Source: Dysgonamonadaceae bacterium
GTDB lineage: Bacteria > Bacteroidota > Bacteroidia > Bacteroidales > Azobacteroidaceae
DNA length: 34,948 nucleotides
Reading direction: 5' to 3'
NCBI GenBank assembly: GCA_031269685.1
Contig: JAISYU010000041.1
Span: forward strand, 1 to 34,948
Part shown: positions 1 to 10,183 of the stretch, in pieces
Numbering within the stretch: position 1 is the first letter of the stretch
How the letters are laid out: each line of letters begins with the position of its first letter
Made by a program: the position numbers and the translations under genes
Notes under the pieces: generated by a model
What the model was told of the DNA's origin: nothing
The model's input: the letters and a program-made list of their open reading frames with translations, nothing else
Database searches by the model: none

Positions 1-1481
1 TTATCCATAATCACGTCAGCTCTAAAATCTTTTTCGTTATGATTGAAATCCCACGAATAGAAATCAACTCCGGCTTCGCTTTCGGCTTGCGCTTCAAACT
101 TATACTTCATATCTTCCAACTCTTCGGCTGTCAATGTGAGTATCTGCGGGTTCGTATATGAAATAATATCTTTAACATATTTCAATTCAATGATTATATT
201 GTCTCTATTTTTCAACCGTGCCACTTCATTTATCAAATCTTTTGAAAAACCAAAACCAATGATAAAACCGCAAGCTTGTCCTTCTTTTTTATTCTTTTCA
301 AAATGCGCTATATCATCTCTTTTAATCGCGGTAACAAACGCGTCGAGCGTATCGCGCCCGACCGATTTTTTCCATTTTTTTACCTGTATAGGCGTTCCGT
401 ATTGCGTATGTCCGTCGATGCCCAAGTCCTTTCCGCCTTTCGTGTTCGGAATTCCGCCGTATCGTTCAACTATGAAAATTTCAAAGTCCTTGCCATCCCG
501 TTCCTGCAATTTTTGCAAATCAAATGTCGGTATTATGACTTCAAACGGTTTTGCGAAAAGTTCGTTTTGTCGTTTTTTTAGCCGCATTTCCGTAACCTTT
601 ATAGCCATAACCGACTGGTCGATTCCAATCCATTGCCGGTTTAATTTATTGGCAACATCGACGGTAGTGCCGCCGCCTACAAAGGGGTCGAGGACTACAT
701 CGTCTTCGTTGGTTGTACATTCGATTATTCTTTGCAACAATGCTTCGGGTTTTTGGGTGGGGTAGCCTATGCGGTCTTTGGAATTTTGATTTATAACATC
801 AATATCTCCCCACCAATCTTCCAAAGCAACGCCGATTTTTTCGTCTAAATAATCTCTTACAACTAATTCAGGATTAGAAATTTCCCATTTTATATCAACA
901 TCTTTTGCACTGCGAATAGGGCTACCCTTTATTCCTCTGCCTTGAAGCCGGTATAATCTGCCGTTTTCATCTTTTAACCGGTATTTTCCAACAGTATTAT
1001 CGGATAATTCACGAACAACTCTTTCCCAGTTGAAAGTGTAACTGTCTGATTTTGTATAAAAGAAAATAGTGTCGTGCTTTCTCCCAAAATATTTTTTAGA
1101 TTGTGGACGAGATTTATAACACCACACAATCTCATTTCTAAAGTTATTTCGCCCAAAGATGTTATTCAACACATCGACTTTAATTTCAGCGTTTGCATGC
1201 CAATCGCAGTGCAAAAAAATACTGCCTGTCGGTTTTAAGATGCGGTGCATTAGCCGCACGCGGATTTTCAGCCAACTAATATAATGGTCTATTCCGCCTG
1301 CAAAACGGTCTTCAAAACTGCGCCTCTCGCCGTCATCGCCCCAAATTACTTCGTAACTGCGGTTACTGAAAAACGGTGGGTCTAAATAGATTAAATCCAC
1401 GCTTTCGGCGGGCAAATTTTGCAGTTCGATGAGGTTATCGCCCAAAATTAGTTTGTTAGTAAAATTTTTATCTTCAGGCAT
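1..1481 (-). CDS. DNA methyltransferase fused to Mrr-like nuclease domain (3' end outside window)
   Basis: The frame is open from an ATG at 1481 to the left edge (493 codons seen, stop not reached). DPPF (residues 34-37, motif IV) comes before DPFVGGGTT (265-273, SAM-binding motif I), the order of beta-class N4-cytosine/N6-adenine DNA methyltransferases. After the methylase core, residues about 330-440 carry YGGI, then KGGKDLGIDG, then QVKK (366-369). This matches the Mrr-type PD-(D/E)XK nuclease pattern, with Asp356 and Gln366-x-Lys368 as likely active-site residues. The protein could therefore be a one-chain restriction-modification enzyme, or a methylase with a degenerate nuclease tail. 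It starts 15 bp after the atpD stop on the same strand, so it may be read from the atpD promoter. No separate restriction gene is visible. Methylase family is clear; nuclease activity and target site are unknown. Confidence 0.85.
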   Translation of the reverse strand, partial: MPEDKNFTNKLILGDNLIELQNLPAESVDLIYLDPPFFSNRSYEVIWGDDGERRSFEDRFAGGIDHYISWLKIRVRLMHRILKPTGSIFLHCDWHANAEIKVDVLNNIFGRNNFRNEIVWCYKSRPQSKKYFGRKHDTIFFYTKSDSYTFNWERVVRELSDNTVGKYRLKDENGRLYRLQGRGIKGSPIRSAKDVDIKWEISNPELVVRDYLDEKIGVALEDWWGDIDVINQNSKDRIGYPTQKPEALLQRIIECTTNEDDVVLDPFVGGGTTVDVANKLNRQWIGIDQSVMAIKVTEMRLKKRQNELFAKPFEVIIPTFDLQKLQERDGKDFEIFIVERYGGIPNTKGGKDLGIDGHTQYGTPIQVKKWKKSVGRDTLDAFVTAIKRDDIAHFEKNKKEGQACGFIIGFGFSKDLINEVARLKNRDNIIIELKYVKDIISYTNPQILTLTAEELEDMKYKFEAQAESEAGVDFYSWDFNHNEKDFRADVIMD

Positions 1482-1496
1482 AACTATTGTTAGTTA

Positions 1497-3062
<1,566 letters not shown>

Positions 3063-3114
3063 TATTTATCGAAAAAAGGACAAATTGAGTATTGATAGAG
3101 GAGTGGTAATTTAT

Positions 3115-3145
3115 TTTGCTATTAAAGAAAAATGTTGTACCTTTG
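3115..3145 (+). promoter_or_regulatory. Promoter for tmRNA (and probably purN)
   Basis: TTTG (3115-3118), 19-bp spacer, TACCTTTG (3138-3145). The -7 box lies 14 bp before the first base of mature tmRNA, leaving a short 5' leader for removal by RNase P. No other promoter is visible before purN. Confidence 0.75.
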
Positions 3146-3159
3146 TCGCCATAAATCAT

Positions 3160-3556
3160 GGGCTTGACTGGTTTTGACAGCGGGTAGAAGTGGTTTGTAA
3201 GCATGCAGTGCGTCGTTGTTCGGCACTTTAATCTCGAATGATAAAATTTAATTGGCGAAAAATCTTACGCTCTCGCTGCGTGATCGAAGTATAGTAAATC
3301 ACTCGCTTAATTCCCGTATAGTGTACAGGAACGAGACATCACCCGGGGCTGTTGCTCCGAAGCGACCCGAACCGGTGGTGCAGTAATATCGGAGATAGTC
3401 TGTGAGCGTTCCCGGCAAACAGATGAAATGATTTGGGAATAAGCTCTTCGTTGGTGGCTTTGGTCTGGCGTGGGGTCGAAAACAAAAGCAGAGATAAGCA
3501 TGTAGAAAGCAGATTAGTTCCCTGTTTGGACGAGGGTTCGATTCCCTCCAGGTCCA
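3160..3556 (+). ncRNA. ssrA: Transfer-messenger RNA (tmRNA)
   Basis: The 5' GGGCTTG (3160-3166) pairs with CAGGTCC (3549-3555) to make the tRNA-like acceptor stem, followed by discriminator A3556. The T-arm sequence GGTTCGATTCCC sits just before it, and the 5' part has the usual tmRNA sequence GACTGGTTTTGACAGCGGGTAG. CCA is not encoded (genome continues CATG), so it must be added by tRNA nucleotidyltransferase. The body of about 397 nt fits a one-piece tmRNA with a tag frame and pseudoknots. It frees ribosomes stalled on broken mRNA and tags the peptide for proteolysis. Confidence 0.95.
3254..3283 (+). other. tmRNA proteolysis-tag reading frame (GEKSYALAA)
   Basis: GGC GAA AAA TCT TAC GCT CTC GCT GCG then TGA encodes GEKSYALAA. 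The ALAA end is the degron recognised by ClpXP-type proteases. The resume codon is read here as GGC, by analogy with known tags rather than by direct evidence. Confidence 0.85.
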
Positions 3557-3557
3557 C

Positions 3558-4124
3558 ATGAAGAGAATAGTTATTTTCGCTTCCGGTTCCGGTTCCAATG
3601 CCGAGAATATTATTTGCAGTCTTGCAGGTAATAAGTTCCTGTCTTTTCCTATGATTATCAGTAACAGGAGGGATGTGTTTGTGCATGAACGGGCGGAGCG
3701 GATTGGTGTGCCTTCCTTTTTCTTCAGTAAGCAGCAATTTGAGGATGGTGACGTTCTAAAGTTTCTTTTGGGGCATGGGATAGATTTTATTGTCCTTGCC
3801 GGTTTCCTGCTTAGGGTTCCGGTTAATCTTCTTCAGACTTTCCACGACCGTATTATTAATATCCATCCCGCACTTTTGCCTAAGTTCGGTGGTCAGGGAA
3901 TGTATGGTGACCGGGTTCACGAGGCGGTTGTAGCTGCCGGTGAGAGAGAGTCGGGGATTACCATTCATTATGTGAATGAGAACTATGATGAGGGACGGAT
4001 TATCTTCCAGGCTCGGTGTATTGTCAATCCTGATGATACTCCCGGCGCTGTGGCTGCGAGGGTTCACGAACTGGAGTACCGGTATTTCCCAAAGGTAATC
4101 GAACAGTTAGCTATCTTGTCCTGA
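3558..4124 (+). CDS. purN: Phosphoribosylglycinamide formyltransferase (GART)
   Basis: Transfers the formyl group of 10-formyl-THF to GAR, the third step of purine synthesis. The 188 residues are normal length. The N-terminal FASGSGSN loop binds phosphate; INIHPALLP holds the catalytic Asn and His, and NYDEGRIIF carries the catalytic Asp. The motif-bearing N-terminus fixes the start at 3558, only two bases after the mature tmRNA end (3556). The gene therefore has no private promoter and no ribosome-binding site outside the tmRNA, and probably arises from a tmRNA-purN transcript. If the tmRNA 3' end is processed first, the remaining mRNA would be almost leaderless. No terminator is evident after the stop. 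Confidence 0.95.
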   Translation: MKRIVIFASGSGSNAENIICSLAGNKFLSFPMIISNRRDVFVHERAERIGVPSFFFSKQQFEDGDVLKFLLGHGIDFIVLAGFLLRVPVNLLQTFHDRIINIHPALLPKFGGQGMYGDRVHEAVVAAGERESGITIHYVNENYDEGRIIFQARCIVNPDDTPGAVAARVHELEYRYFPKVIEQLAILS

Positions 4125-4154
4125 AATATCTTTACAAAAACAAACAATAAGAAA

Positions 4155-4500
4155 GTAAAGTTATGTCAGGAGAAAAGGTTTTACATAGCAGGGTTTAAGG
4201 AACAAGTTTTGACTACATATAACAGCGGCGATGAATCGGTCGCATAGATAGCTCGTCGGTTTAAGGTTAATTAAAACACTGTCAAAAAGTTGGGCCTATC
4301 TCAAACGGACTGCGCTAAATTTGTGACATCATAAACAAATCGGATGGACAATAATGGAAAACTGTCTCCGGAAGAAATGGAAACCCACACCTTGGAACAG
4401 TAGCATTCAGTTTTCTATATAGAATATGCGTTCGGGGAGTTTGGGCAAGATAATAGAGATTGCCGAAAGATAATTAAAATATACCTCCTGCTTTAATCCA
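4155..4500 (+). pseudogene. Decayed IS3-type transposase orfA remnant
   Basis: One frame (codons starting at 4167, 4197 and so on) reads FKEQVLTTYNSGDESVA, stop, IARRFKVN, stop, NTVKK, which looks like the helix-turn-helix start of an IS3-family OrfA. Further on it reads NNGKLSPEEMETHTLEQ, then another TAG. The first two stops (TAG and TAA) fall where Gln would be expected, as C-to-T changes of CAG and CAA would give. Past about 4390 the similarity becomes uncertain and seems to change frame. No terminal inverted repeats or orfB were found. The rest of 4125-4733 holds only the promoter and leader ORF listed next. Boundaries are approximate. Confidence 0.45.
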
Positions 4501-4632
4501 TCACGCAGTGTACGCTAAAGCAATATTTCAGACTGATTTGGTATCTGGTTCATAGTGGAGAAATATGGCTTTAACAAGGTGCCTGTATGTAATGAAATTC
4601 AATAGAAAAACGCAGTTGTTTGAAAAAATATG

Positions 4633-4640
4633 TACCTTTG
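4633..4640 (+). promoter_or_regulatory. -7 box upstream of the lipid A acyltransferase
   Basis: TACCTTTG followed by CAGG, a typical Bacteroidota -7 element and start context. A TTTG lies too close (4619-4622) to be a well-spaced -33 box, so this is a partial match. It would give a leader of about 90 nt before the 4734 start and about 20 nt before the short ORF at 4663. Confidence 0.5.
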
Positions 4641-4662
4641 CAGGAAATTTAATTTAACCGTA

Positions 4663-4737
4663 ATGAAACAAACAGTAATGTTCCGCTCTTTTTCTACAAC
4701 TTGCAGTACGTTCACTCTTAGAATAAACAGACTATGA
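4663..4737 (+). CDS. Candidate 24-codon leader ORF overlapping the next start (ATGA)
   Basis: An ATG 22 bp after the -7 box opens a 24-residue frame (MKQTVMFRSFSTT..., ending TLRINRL). Its TGA stop overlaps the ATG at 4734 as ATGA, the standard layout for coupled translation. The peptide resembles nothing I know. It may be a translated leader that feeds ribosomes to the acyltransferase start, or a chance ORF. Only the geometry supports it. Confidence 0.3.
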   Translation: MKQTVMFRSFSTTCSTFTLRINRL

Positions 4738-5597
4738 ATATGTTTAGACATGGTAAAGGCAGAACTCGCTACAATGTAATGCTCTTCCTGAGCCTGATAC
4801 CGATGCCGATGCTTTATTTATTATCCAAAGTCTTGTACGTGATACTGTTTTACGTTGTTGCATACCGTAAATCGGTCGTCATACAGAATGTTTCCCGTTC
4901 TTTTCCCGAAAAGCGGTACGATGAAGTCAACGCTATTGTGAAAGATTTTTACCACTCGCTTTGCGATAACATGGTCGAAACGCTTAAATCGGCTTCTATC
5001 ATGCCCGAATTGCAAAAAAAGAAGGTCATGCTGAGTGGATTTGAACCGGTGATGGAACAAATCAAACAAGGAAAACATGTTATCGCAGCAGTCGGACATT
5101 GTGGAAACTGGGAAATGCTGAATATCATTCCCGCTCTTTTCGATGTGGATATGTATGCGGCGTATAAACCAATTGCTGTGAAATCTTTGGATAGGATGTT
5201 CATTAAAATCCGTTCCCGTTTCGGAATGAAACTGTTGCCCTATAAAACTGTCGCCCGCCATTTTATGTCCAACAAGACCCCGTCGTTGTATTTCCTGCTT
5301 GCCGACCAGTGTCCCAAACAGGTTAGCGAAACATTCAGATTCAATTTTCTGAATCAGGATACCGGTGTATTTCAAGGCGTTGAAAAACTTGCCTGCAAGG
5401 TGAATGCTTGCGTGGTGTATCTTAATACGGTACGTGTTTCACGCGGATTATACAAGATTGAATGTCGGGAAATTACCACCAATTCACACTCAACGGCGGA
5501 AAGGGAAATCACAGGTAAATATATCCGTCTCCTGGAAGATAATATCCTCGAAAATCCGGGCGGATGGCTCTGGTCGCACAAACGATGGAAACGGTAG
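4734..5597 (+). CDS. Lipid A biosynthesis acyltransferase (LpxL/HtrB family)
   Basis: Inner-membrane acyltransferase that adds a secondary acyl chain to a lipid A precursor. The 287 residues fit the family. A hydrophobic N-terminal segment (about residues 14-43) anchors it, the catalytic HX4E motif is His122-Cys-Gly-Asn-Trp-Glu127, and the C-terminus has the family's WLWSHKRWK ending. A second ATG lies two codons in; 4734 is kept because it overlaps the leader ORF stop. The gene converges on the GH106 gene with 26 bp between stops and no clear terminator. Whether it acts as LpxL or LpxM, and the chain length used, cannot be read from sequence. Confidence 0.88.
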   Translation: MNMFRHGKGRTRYNVMLFLSLIPMPMLYLLSKVLYVILFYVVAYRKSVVIQNVSRSFPEKRYDEVNAIVKDFYHSLCDNMVETLKSASIMPELQKKKVMLSGFEPVMEQIKQGKHVIAAVGHCGNWEMLNIIPALFDVDMYAAYKPIAVKSLDRMFIKIRSRFGMKLLPYKTVARHFMSNKTPSLYFLLADQCPKQVSETFRFNFLNQDTGVFQGVEKLACKVNACVVYLNTVRVSRGLYKIECREITTNSHSTAEREITGKYIRLLEDNILENPGGWLWSHKRWKR

Positions 5598-5623
5598 CGA
5601 TTTTTGCTTATTCGTGATTCTTA

Positions 5624-8600
5624 CTATTCTTTTTCCCGAAAATATGGGGTGACTACCCGTACTTTACCGCTTAATCCTGATTCCTGCAACGGCGAATCAG
5701 CGCGTAGCCTAACGTATGACGATTCTACTTTCCGATCTTCCTTAGGCAGTAAACTGTCGCCAATAATGCGGTTTATCCAATTATTTGCCAATTCTATCTC
5801 AATCGTATTATCGCCTTCATGCAATAAATCGCCTATATTTATACGGTATGGCGGCGTCCATATCCCACCTGCGTATTTGCCGTTAATGTGAACTTTTGCT
5901 ATTCCTCCAACTTTGTCGAACTCAAGGAAGAGTCCTGAAGATTTGAAATCTGAGAAATTTGAAAACTTAAAGACAGTACGGTAAACCGCAGTCCCGGAAT
6001 AGTATTTTATTCGTGGGTTGTCAAACTCGGTCCAGTCAATCAACTTGCTGAAAACTACCGATTCGTTCGGTCCGCGATAAATACTGTCGGAGTTAAATTG
6101 TACAGTCCACGGCGAAATGATCTCATGCAAGGTTTCAAAGCAGGGAAAGTTATTTATATCCCTGGAATCTGAGGTTTTAAGAGATGTCTGCTTTTTGTGA
6201 AAAACAATAAATGTGCTTTCATACGCATCCAATTTCAATGGTACGGAAATTTTTCCTTCTTGCTGCTCAAATACGGGTAAGATGCGGATTTCACCGGTAA
6301 CGGGATTCCATAACTCCGGTGCTCTTCCGGTAACCCTGAATTCGGACGTTATACGTACGCAATCGGGATTCTGATTCGATATAAAGTATATTTCTCTGTT
6401 CCCATCCGTCCGGTGTGCAAAAAGTATATTATCGGTATCAGATCGAAAGTCAGGCAAAATGTTGAGTTTCTTAAAAACCTCTTCAAGATCGGTGTCACGG
6501 TAAACAGAATAGTTATTCCAAATCCTATCCGCCAACTCCCTTACCTTTTCGTCCGCTTCAGGATAATTCTCCAAACTTGGCGAACTTTCAGGCGGATTAC
6601 CTACTACAATAGCTCCCGCCTCAACTAATTGCCCGATCTTTTCTAAAACCTCCGGACGCATGGTCTTTGTGCCGGGAAGCACTAGCACACGGTATGATGT
6701 ACCGTGAGGCAATGTCAACAGCCCGTCTTTAACTGTCATACTGTTGAGGATAACATCGGAATTGACATAATCGTAATGATAACCTGCGGGTAATGTGGGG
6801 ATTGATTTTCCTTCCTTATTCTTTACTTCAAACGGTCCGCTGTTAACAGGGACGTCTTCTCCAATGAAACAGGCAATATCGGCTACGTTCAATCCCCGTT
6901 CGAGCATCATCCCACAACGTTTAATGTAAGAAGTTAACAAGTCTATCTGGTTGAACCACGTGTTTTTGCGGTTAAATTCCACTCCAAACCATGAGTCGAT
7001 GCCCGGAAATATATTTTCGTATGCCTGATGTACATAGACATGCAGTGCGCAACGGGTCATACCTTCGGCAAAAGCAGCGTCGGCAAAACGTTTAAGTGTT
7101 TGTGGATTATGACGGTAATTATCTATGGCGTTGGTAAAAGATTCGGCATAAACACTTGGCTTGTTATAGATATGCGCACAGGAAGCGGCAATCGAAATGT
7201 ATGGCTTTTTCTGATCTTCCCAAAACTCGCCACCTACCCTGTCTGCATATTTGCCATACAGCAACGCTTCGCCCGGGAATCCCCAGTCGCCATAGTTCTC
7301 AAGCCACGAATAAAGCCCGTGCTTATTGGCAATATCTGTCAGTCCACCGACATTCTCGCTTGCTTCGAGCTCTGCTGCAAGACGGCGTACATCCCAAAGG
7401 AAACGGGAAGAAATATCCTCATTACCGACTACATGCCCAACCAGTGCAGGTAGATAAGGCTTGGCATCATATCCGTACCGTGAAATAAAGATCTCTAAAA
7501 AGTTGTCGGTAAAGTTCTGTCCTGCTTTTTCCCAACTATCTTCTACCATTACCTTAAAAGTTTTACGGTCTTTTGCCGGAATACGGCGTAACATTTCACC
7601 TATAAATGCGTCGAAATGCTTCTTTATCGGTGTACGGCTCATTTTGTCCATTTCCAAGCCTGTACCTTCCGGTGTTGCAGGGGAGTTTTTGATGTAAGTC
7701 GGTACCATTCCTGTACGCAATACAAGCCATTCTCCTTCGGGAACGTTCCACTTTAATGTTCCGTCGTCAGACATGTGTTCTGTAATGTCAATGACCTGTT
7801 CTGCCGATGGAGCAAGTCCTGTTAAATTTGTTGCCGGCTGTTGTGGAAAATGGTAGTAATCCCATTCGGGTGAATCGCTCTGATACAGTCTGGCTAACGT
7901 CTTTTCCGGGTAATTATCTAAAGCAGGAGTAGGTGAAAGTATTATTTTCCCTGCACCATTATTACTTGTGCAGTTGTTGGTAAAGACGATACGAAACTCA
8001 TCCGAAACTGTTTCAGGGAAAGAAAATACGGAAGGAGCAAACGGAATATGACCGACGTGCAGCATAGGCAGTTTACGATTGACGTGAAAGGCTTTAACGG
8101 TATGAAATGTGCCGTTTATCTTTGCTTGCACTTCTACATTCAGGAAAAGCAATCCGGCAGGATAGATAGTAAGACTCCGTGCAATTTGCGCTTTAGGCAG
8201 TTTCAATAAGATATGTGATTCACCTTGGGGTAGCACATATCGCGGTGCTATATTTACCGAATCGGACACTTTAGGGCTGTAAGATACCCGCACTTCGGGT
8301 GACGGTTTCAAAACATTAGATGTTTCAACAATCGCACCTGGCATCTCTAACAGATTCAGTCCGTAATCTTTCGGTACTGGGAATACCAACACGCGTACGT
8401 CCTGGAAATCCTCTGCCGGACGATCATCGTTGTTCTCAAACTTATCTGACCATTCTGCCATACGCGAAGCGGCATGTGGAACAGGTAAATCTATTGTTGC
8501 CTCACCAGGACCTGTCAGGCGGGTTTCCGAGGCAACGAGATAACGCATCGATTCCGATGGTTTGATCCATGGACCTCCTGACTGGCTCCAGCCGGGCGAG

Positions 8601-8944
8601 TTAAACATTCCTATCTCAATGTCCAGTTCTCCCGCTGTTTTTAGTGTAGTATGAATGATGTCCCACCACTCATCGGTGAGTATCTTCACTTTACCGTTGA
8701 AGGCTGAGTTTCCGCCAATGTTACCTATGAATGCGCTGTTAATGCCTGCCTGTTTCATAGCTTGGAGATCGCGAATAACGCCTTCTTTGGAGATATTGTC
8801 CGACAACCAGTACCAGTAACAACCGGTAGTCATTGATGGCGGTGGACACTTAAAGTCGCTTTTCAGGTCATTTGTTTCGTTACTGCATGAAAGGGTAAGC
8901 AGTATCACGAATACGGATAATAGAATAACAGTTTTGTTGAGCAT
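5624..8944 (-). CDS. GH106-like alpha-L-rhamnosidase, surface or periplasmic lipoprotein
   Basis: Large glycoside hydrolase (1106 aa). The signal peptide ends in a lipobox, LTLSC, giving lipidated Cys20. The catalytic module starts CYWYWLSDNISKEGVIRDL and continues with MKQAGINSAFIG, typical of GH106. MVEDSWE (Glu468) and YAESFT (Glu601) are well placed to be the catalytic glutamates of this family. A C-terminal beta-sandwich (about residues 980-1090) has the GH2-like sugar-binding sequence HINGKYAGGIWTPPYRI. GH106 enzymes remove alpha-L-rhamnose from plant polysaccharides such as rhamnogalacturonans. Unusually, no SusC/SusD or other glycosidase is adjacent; it follows ribBA by 18 bp and probably shares its transcript. 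Family call is strong, exact substrate unknown. Confidence 0.85.
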   Translation of the reverse strand: MLNKTVILLSVFVILLTLSCSNETNDLKSDFKCPPPSMTTGCYWYWLSDNISKEGVIRDLQAMKQAGINSAFIGNIGGNSAFNGKVKILTDEWWDIIHTTLKTAGELDIEIGMFNSPGWSQSGGPWIKPSESMRYLVASETRLTGPGEATIDLPVPHAASRMAEWSDKFENNDDRPAEDFQDVRVLVFPVPKDYGLNLLEMPGAIVETSNVLKPSPEVRVSYSPKVSDSVNIAPRYVLPQGESHILLKLPKAQIARSLTIYPAGLLFLNVEVQAKINGTFHTVKAFHVNRKLPMLHVGHIPFAPSVFSFPETVSDEFRIVFTNNCTSNNGAGKIILSPTPALDNYPEKTLARLYQSDSPEWDYYHFPQQPATNLTGLAPSAEQVIDITEHMSDDGTLKWNVPEGEWLVLRTGMVPTYIKNSPATPEGTGLEMDKMSRTPIKKHFDAFIGEMLRRIPAKDRKTFKVMVEDSWEKAGQNFTDNFLEIFISRYGYDAKPYLPALVGHVVGNEDISSRFLWDVRRLAAELEASENVGGLTDIANKHGLYSWLENYGDWGFPGEALLYGKYADRVGGEFWEDQKKPYISIAASCAHIYNKPSVYAESFTNAIDNYRHNPQTLKRFADAAFAEGMTRCALHVYVHQAYENIFPGIDSWFGVEFNRKNTWFNQIDLLTSYIKRCGMMLERGLNVADIACFIGEDVPVNSGPFEVKNKEGKSIPTLPAGYHYDYVNSDVILNSMTVKDGLLTLPHGTSYRVLVLPGTKTMRPEVLEKIGQLVEAGAIVVGNPPESSPSLENYPEADEKVRELADRIWNNYSVYRDTDLEEVFKKLNILPDFRSDTDNILFAHRTDGNREIYFISNQNPDCVRITSEFRVTGRAPELWNPVTGEIRILPVFEQQEGKISVPLKLDAYESTFIVFHKKQTSLKTSDSRDINNFPCFETLHEIISPWTVQFNSDSIYRGPNESVVFSKLIDWTEFDNPRIKYYSGTAVYRTVFKFSNFSDFKSSGLFLEFDKVGGIAKVHINGKYAGGIWTPPYRINIGDLLHEGDNTIEIELANNWINRIIGDSLLPKEDRKVESSYVRLRADSPLQESGLSGKVRVVTPYFREKE

Positions 8945-8962
8945 AATTTATGTGTTGTTAGA

Positions 8963-10174
8963 TTATTTCAAATTCTTTAGGGTGTGTCCCATACGTATCT
9001 TCTTGGTACGCATGTAAAACTCGTTATATGGATTAATGGGTATTTCGAGCGGGATATTCTCCACGATTTCGAGTCCATACCCTTCGAGTGCTGCGCGTTT
9101 GACCGGGTTATTTGTTATCAGCCGAATCTTTGAGATACCTATGTCACGCAGTATTTGTGCGCCGACACCATATTCCCGTTCGTCGGAGTCGTGTCCTAAG
9201 TGAAGGTTCGCATCGACGGTATCGAGTCCCTGTTCCTGGAGTTTGTAGGCTTTGATCTTTTCCATTAGCCCGATGCCGCGTCCTTCCTGGTTAAGATATA
9301 CTATGGCGCCTTGTCCTTCGCGTTCCACCATTTCCATAGCCTTGTGCAGTTGTTCTCCACATTCGCATCGCATCGAACCAAAGATATCGCCTGTGGCGCA
9401 CGATGAGTGCATACGGACGAGGACAGGTTCATCTTTGCGCCATTCGCCTTTTATGAGTGCTATATGTTCCAACCCGTTGGATGTCTGTTGGAAAGGGATT
9501 AGTTTGAAATGCCCGTAAGCAGTAGGCATATCTACCGTCTCGCCCTTATTGACGAGTGACTCCCGTATTAGCCGGTATGCTATAAGGTCTTTGATACTGA
9601 CTATCTTTATCCCGTATTGCCTTGCGACATTAAATAATTCGGGGAGTCGCGCCATTGTACCATCTTCGTTGATGATTTCGATTAGTGCACCGGCCGGATA
9701 AAGTCCTGCGAGGCGGGCGAGATCAACCGCGGCTTCGGTATGCCCTGCCCGTTTCAATACCCCCTTAGATCGGGCTCTGAGGGGGTTAATATGTCCGGGT
9801 CGTCCGAGGTCGGAAGGCTGTGTTTTGGGGTCGGCTAACGCCCGTATTGTTGCAGCACGATCGTGCATTGATACGCCGGTAGTGCATCCGTTTCCAAGTT
9901 TATCGACTGTGATGGTGAATGGTGTTTCATATATCGAGGTGTTATGCGGCACCTGCATATTGAGTTCGAGCTCATCACAGCGTTCTTCGGTGATTGGCGC
10001 ACAAAGTACACCGCGACCGTTAGTCAGCATGAAGTTTACCTTATCTGCTGTTATTTTCTCTGCAGCGATTATAAAGTCGCCTTCGTTTTCGCGTGTTTCA
10101 TCGTCCACGACGATCAGGAATTTGCCTTCGCGGAAGTCGTCAATTGCCTCTTCTATAGTGTTTAGTTTTTCCAT
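8963..10174 (-). CDS. ribBA: Bifunctional DHBP synthase / GTP cyclohydrolase II
   Basis: Makes both starting blocks of riboflavin. The N-terminal half (about 1-200) converts ribulose 5-phosphate to 3,4-dihydroxy-2-butanone 4-phosphate, with [11 protein letters not shown] and [16 protein letters not shown] holding the acidic metal-binding and catalytic residues. The C-terminal half opens GTP, with zinc ligands in [15 protein letters not shown] and the motif NQEGRGIGL. At 403 residues both domains are complete. A TTG two codons upstream (10180) is possible, but the ATG at 10174 matches the usual MEKL start. It lies 9 bp behind the permease gene and 18 bp ahead of the GH106 gene, implying one transcript. 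No FMN riboswitch is visible. Confidence 0.95.
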   Translation of the reverse strand: MEKLNTIEEAIDDFREGKFLIVVDDETRENEGDFIIAAEKITADKVNFMLTNGRGVLCAPITEERCDELELNMQVPHNTSIYETPFTITVDKLGNGCTTGVSMHDRAATIRALADPKTQPSDLGRPGHINPLRARSKGVLKRAGHTEAAVDLARLAGLYPAGALIEIINEDGTMARLPELFNVARQYGIKIVSIKDLIAYRLIRESLVNKGETVDMPTAYGHFKLIPFQQTSNGLEHIALIKGEWRKDEPVLVRMHSSCATGDIFGSMRCECGEQLHKAMEMVEREGQGAIVYLNQEGRGIGLMEKIKAYKLQEQGLDTVDANLHLGHDSDEREYGVGAQILRDIGISKIRLITNNPVKRAALEGYGLEIVENIPLEIPINPYNEFYMRTKKIRMGHTLKNLK

Positions 10175-10183
10175 TGTCAAACT

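Noticed and set aside
136-765. 209-codon plus-strand ORF at the left end
   Set aside because: It lies opposite the methyltransferase frame, which has clear catalytic motifs and is open to the window edge.
4197-4390. Stop-codon reassignment (TAG and TAA read as Gln)
   Set aside because: Other genes here use TAA and TAG as true stops, so the in-frame stops in the transposase fragment are better explained as decay.
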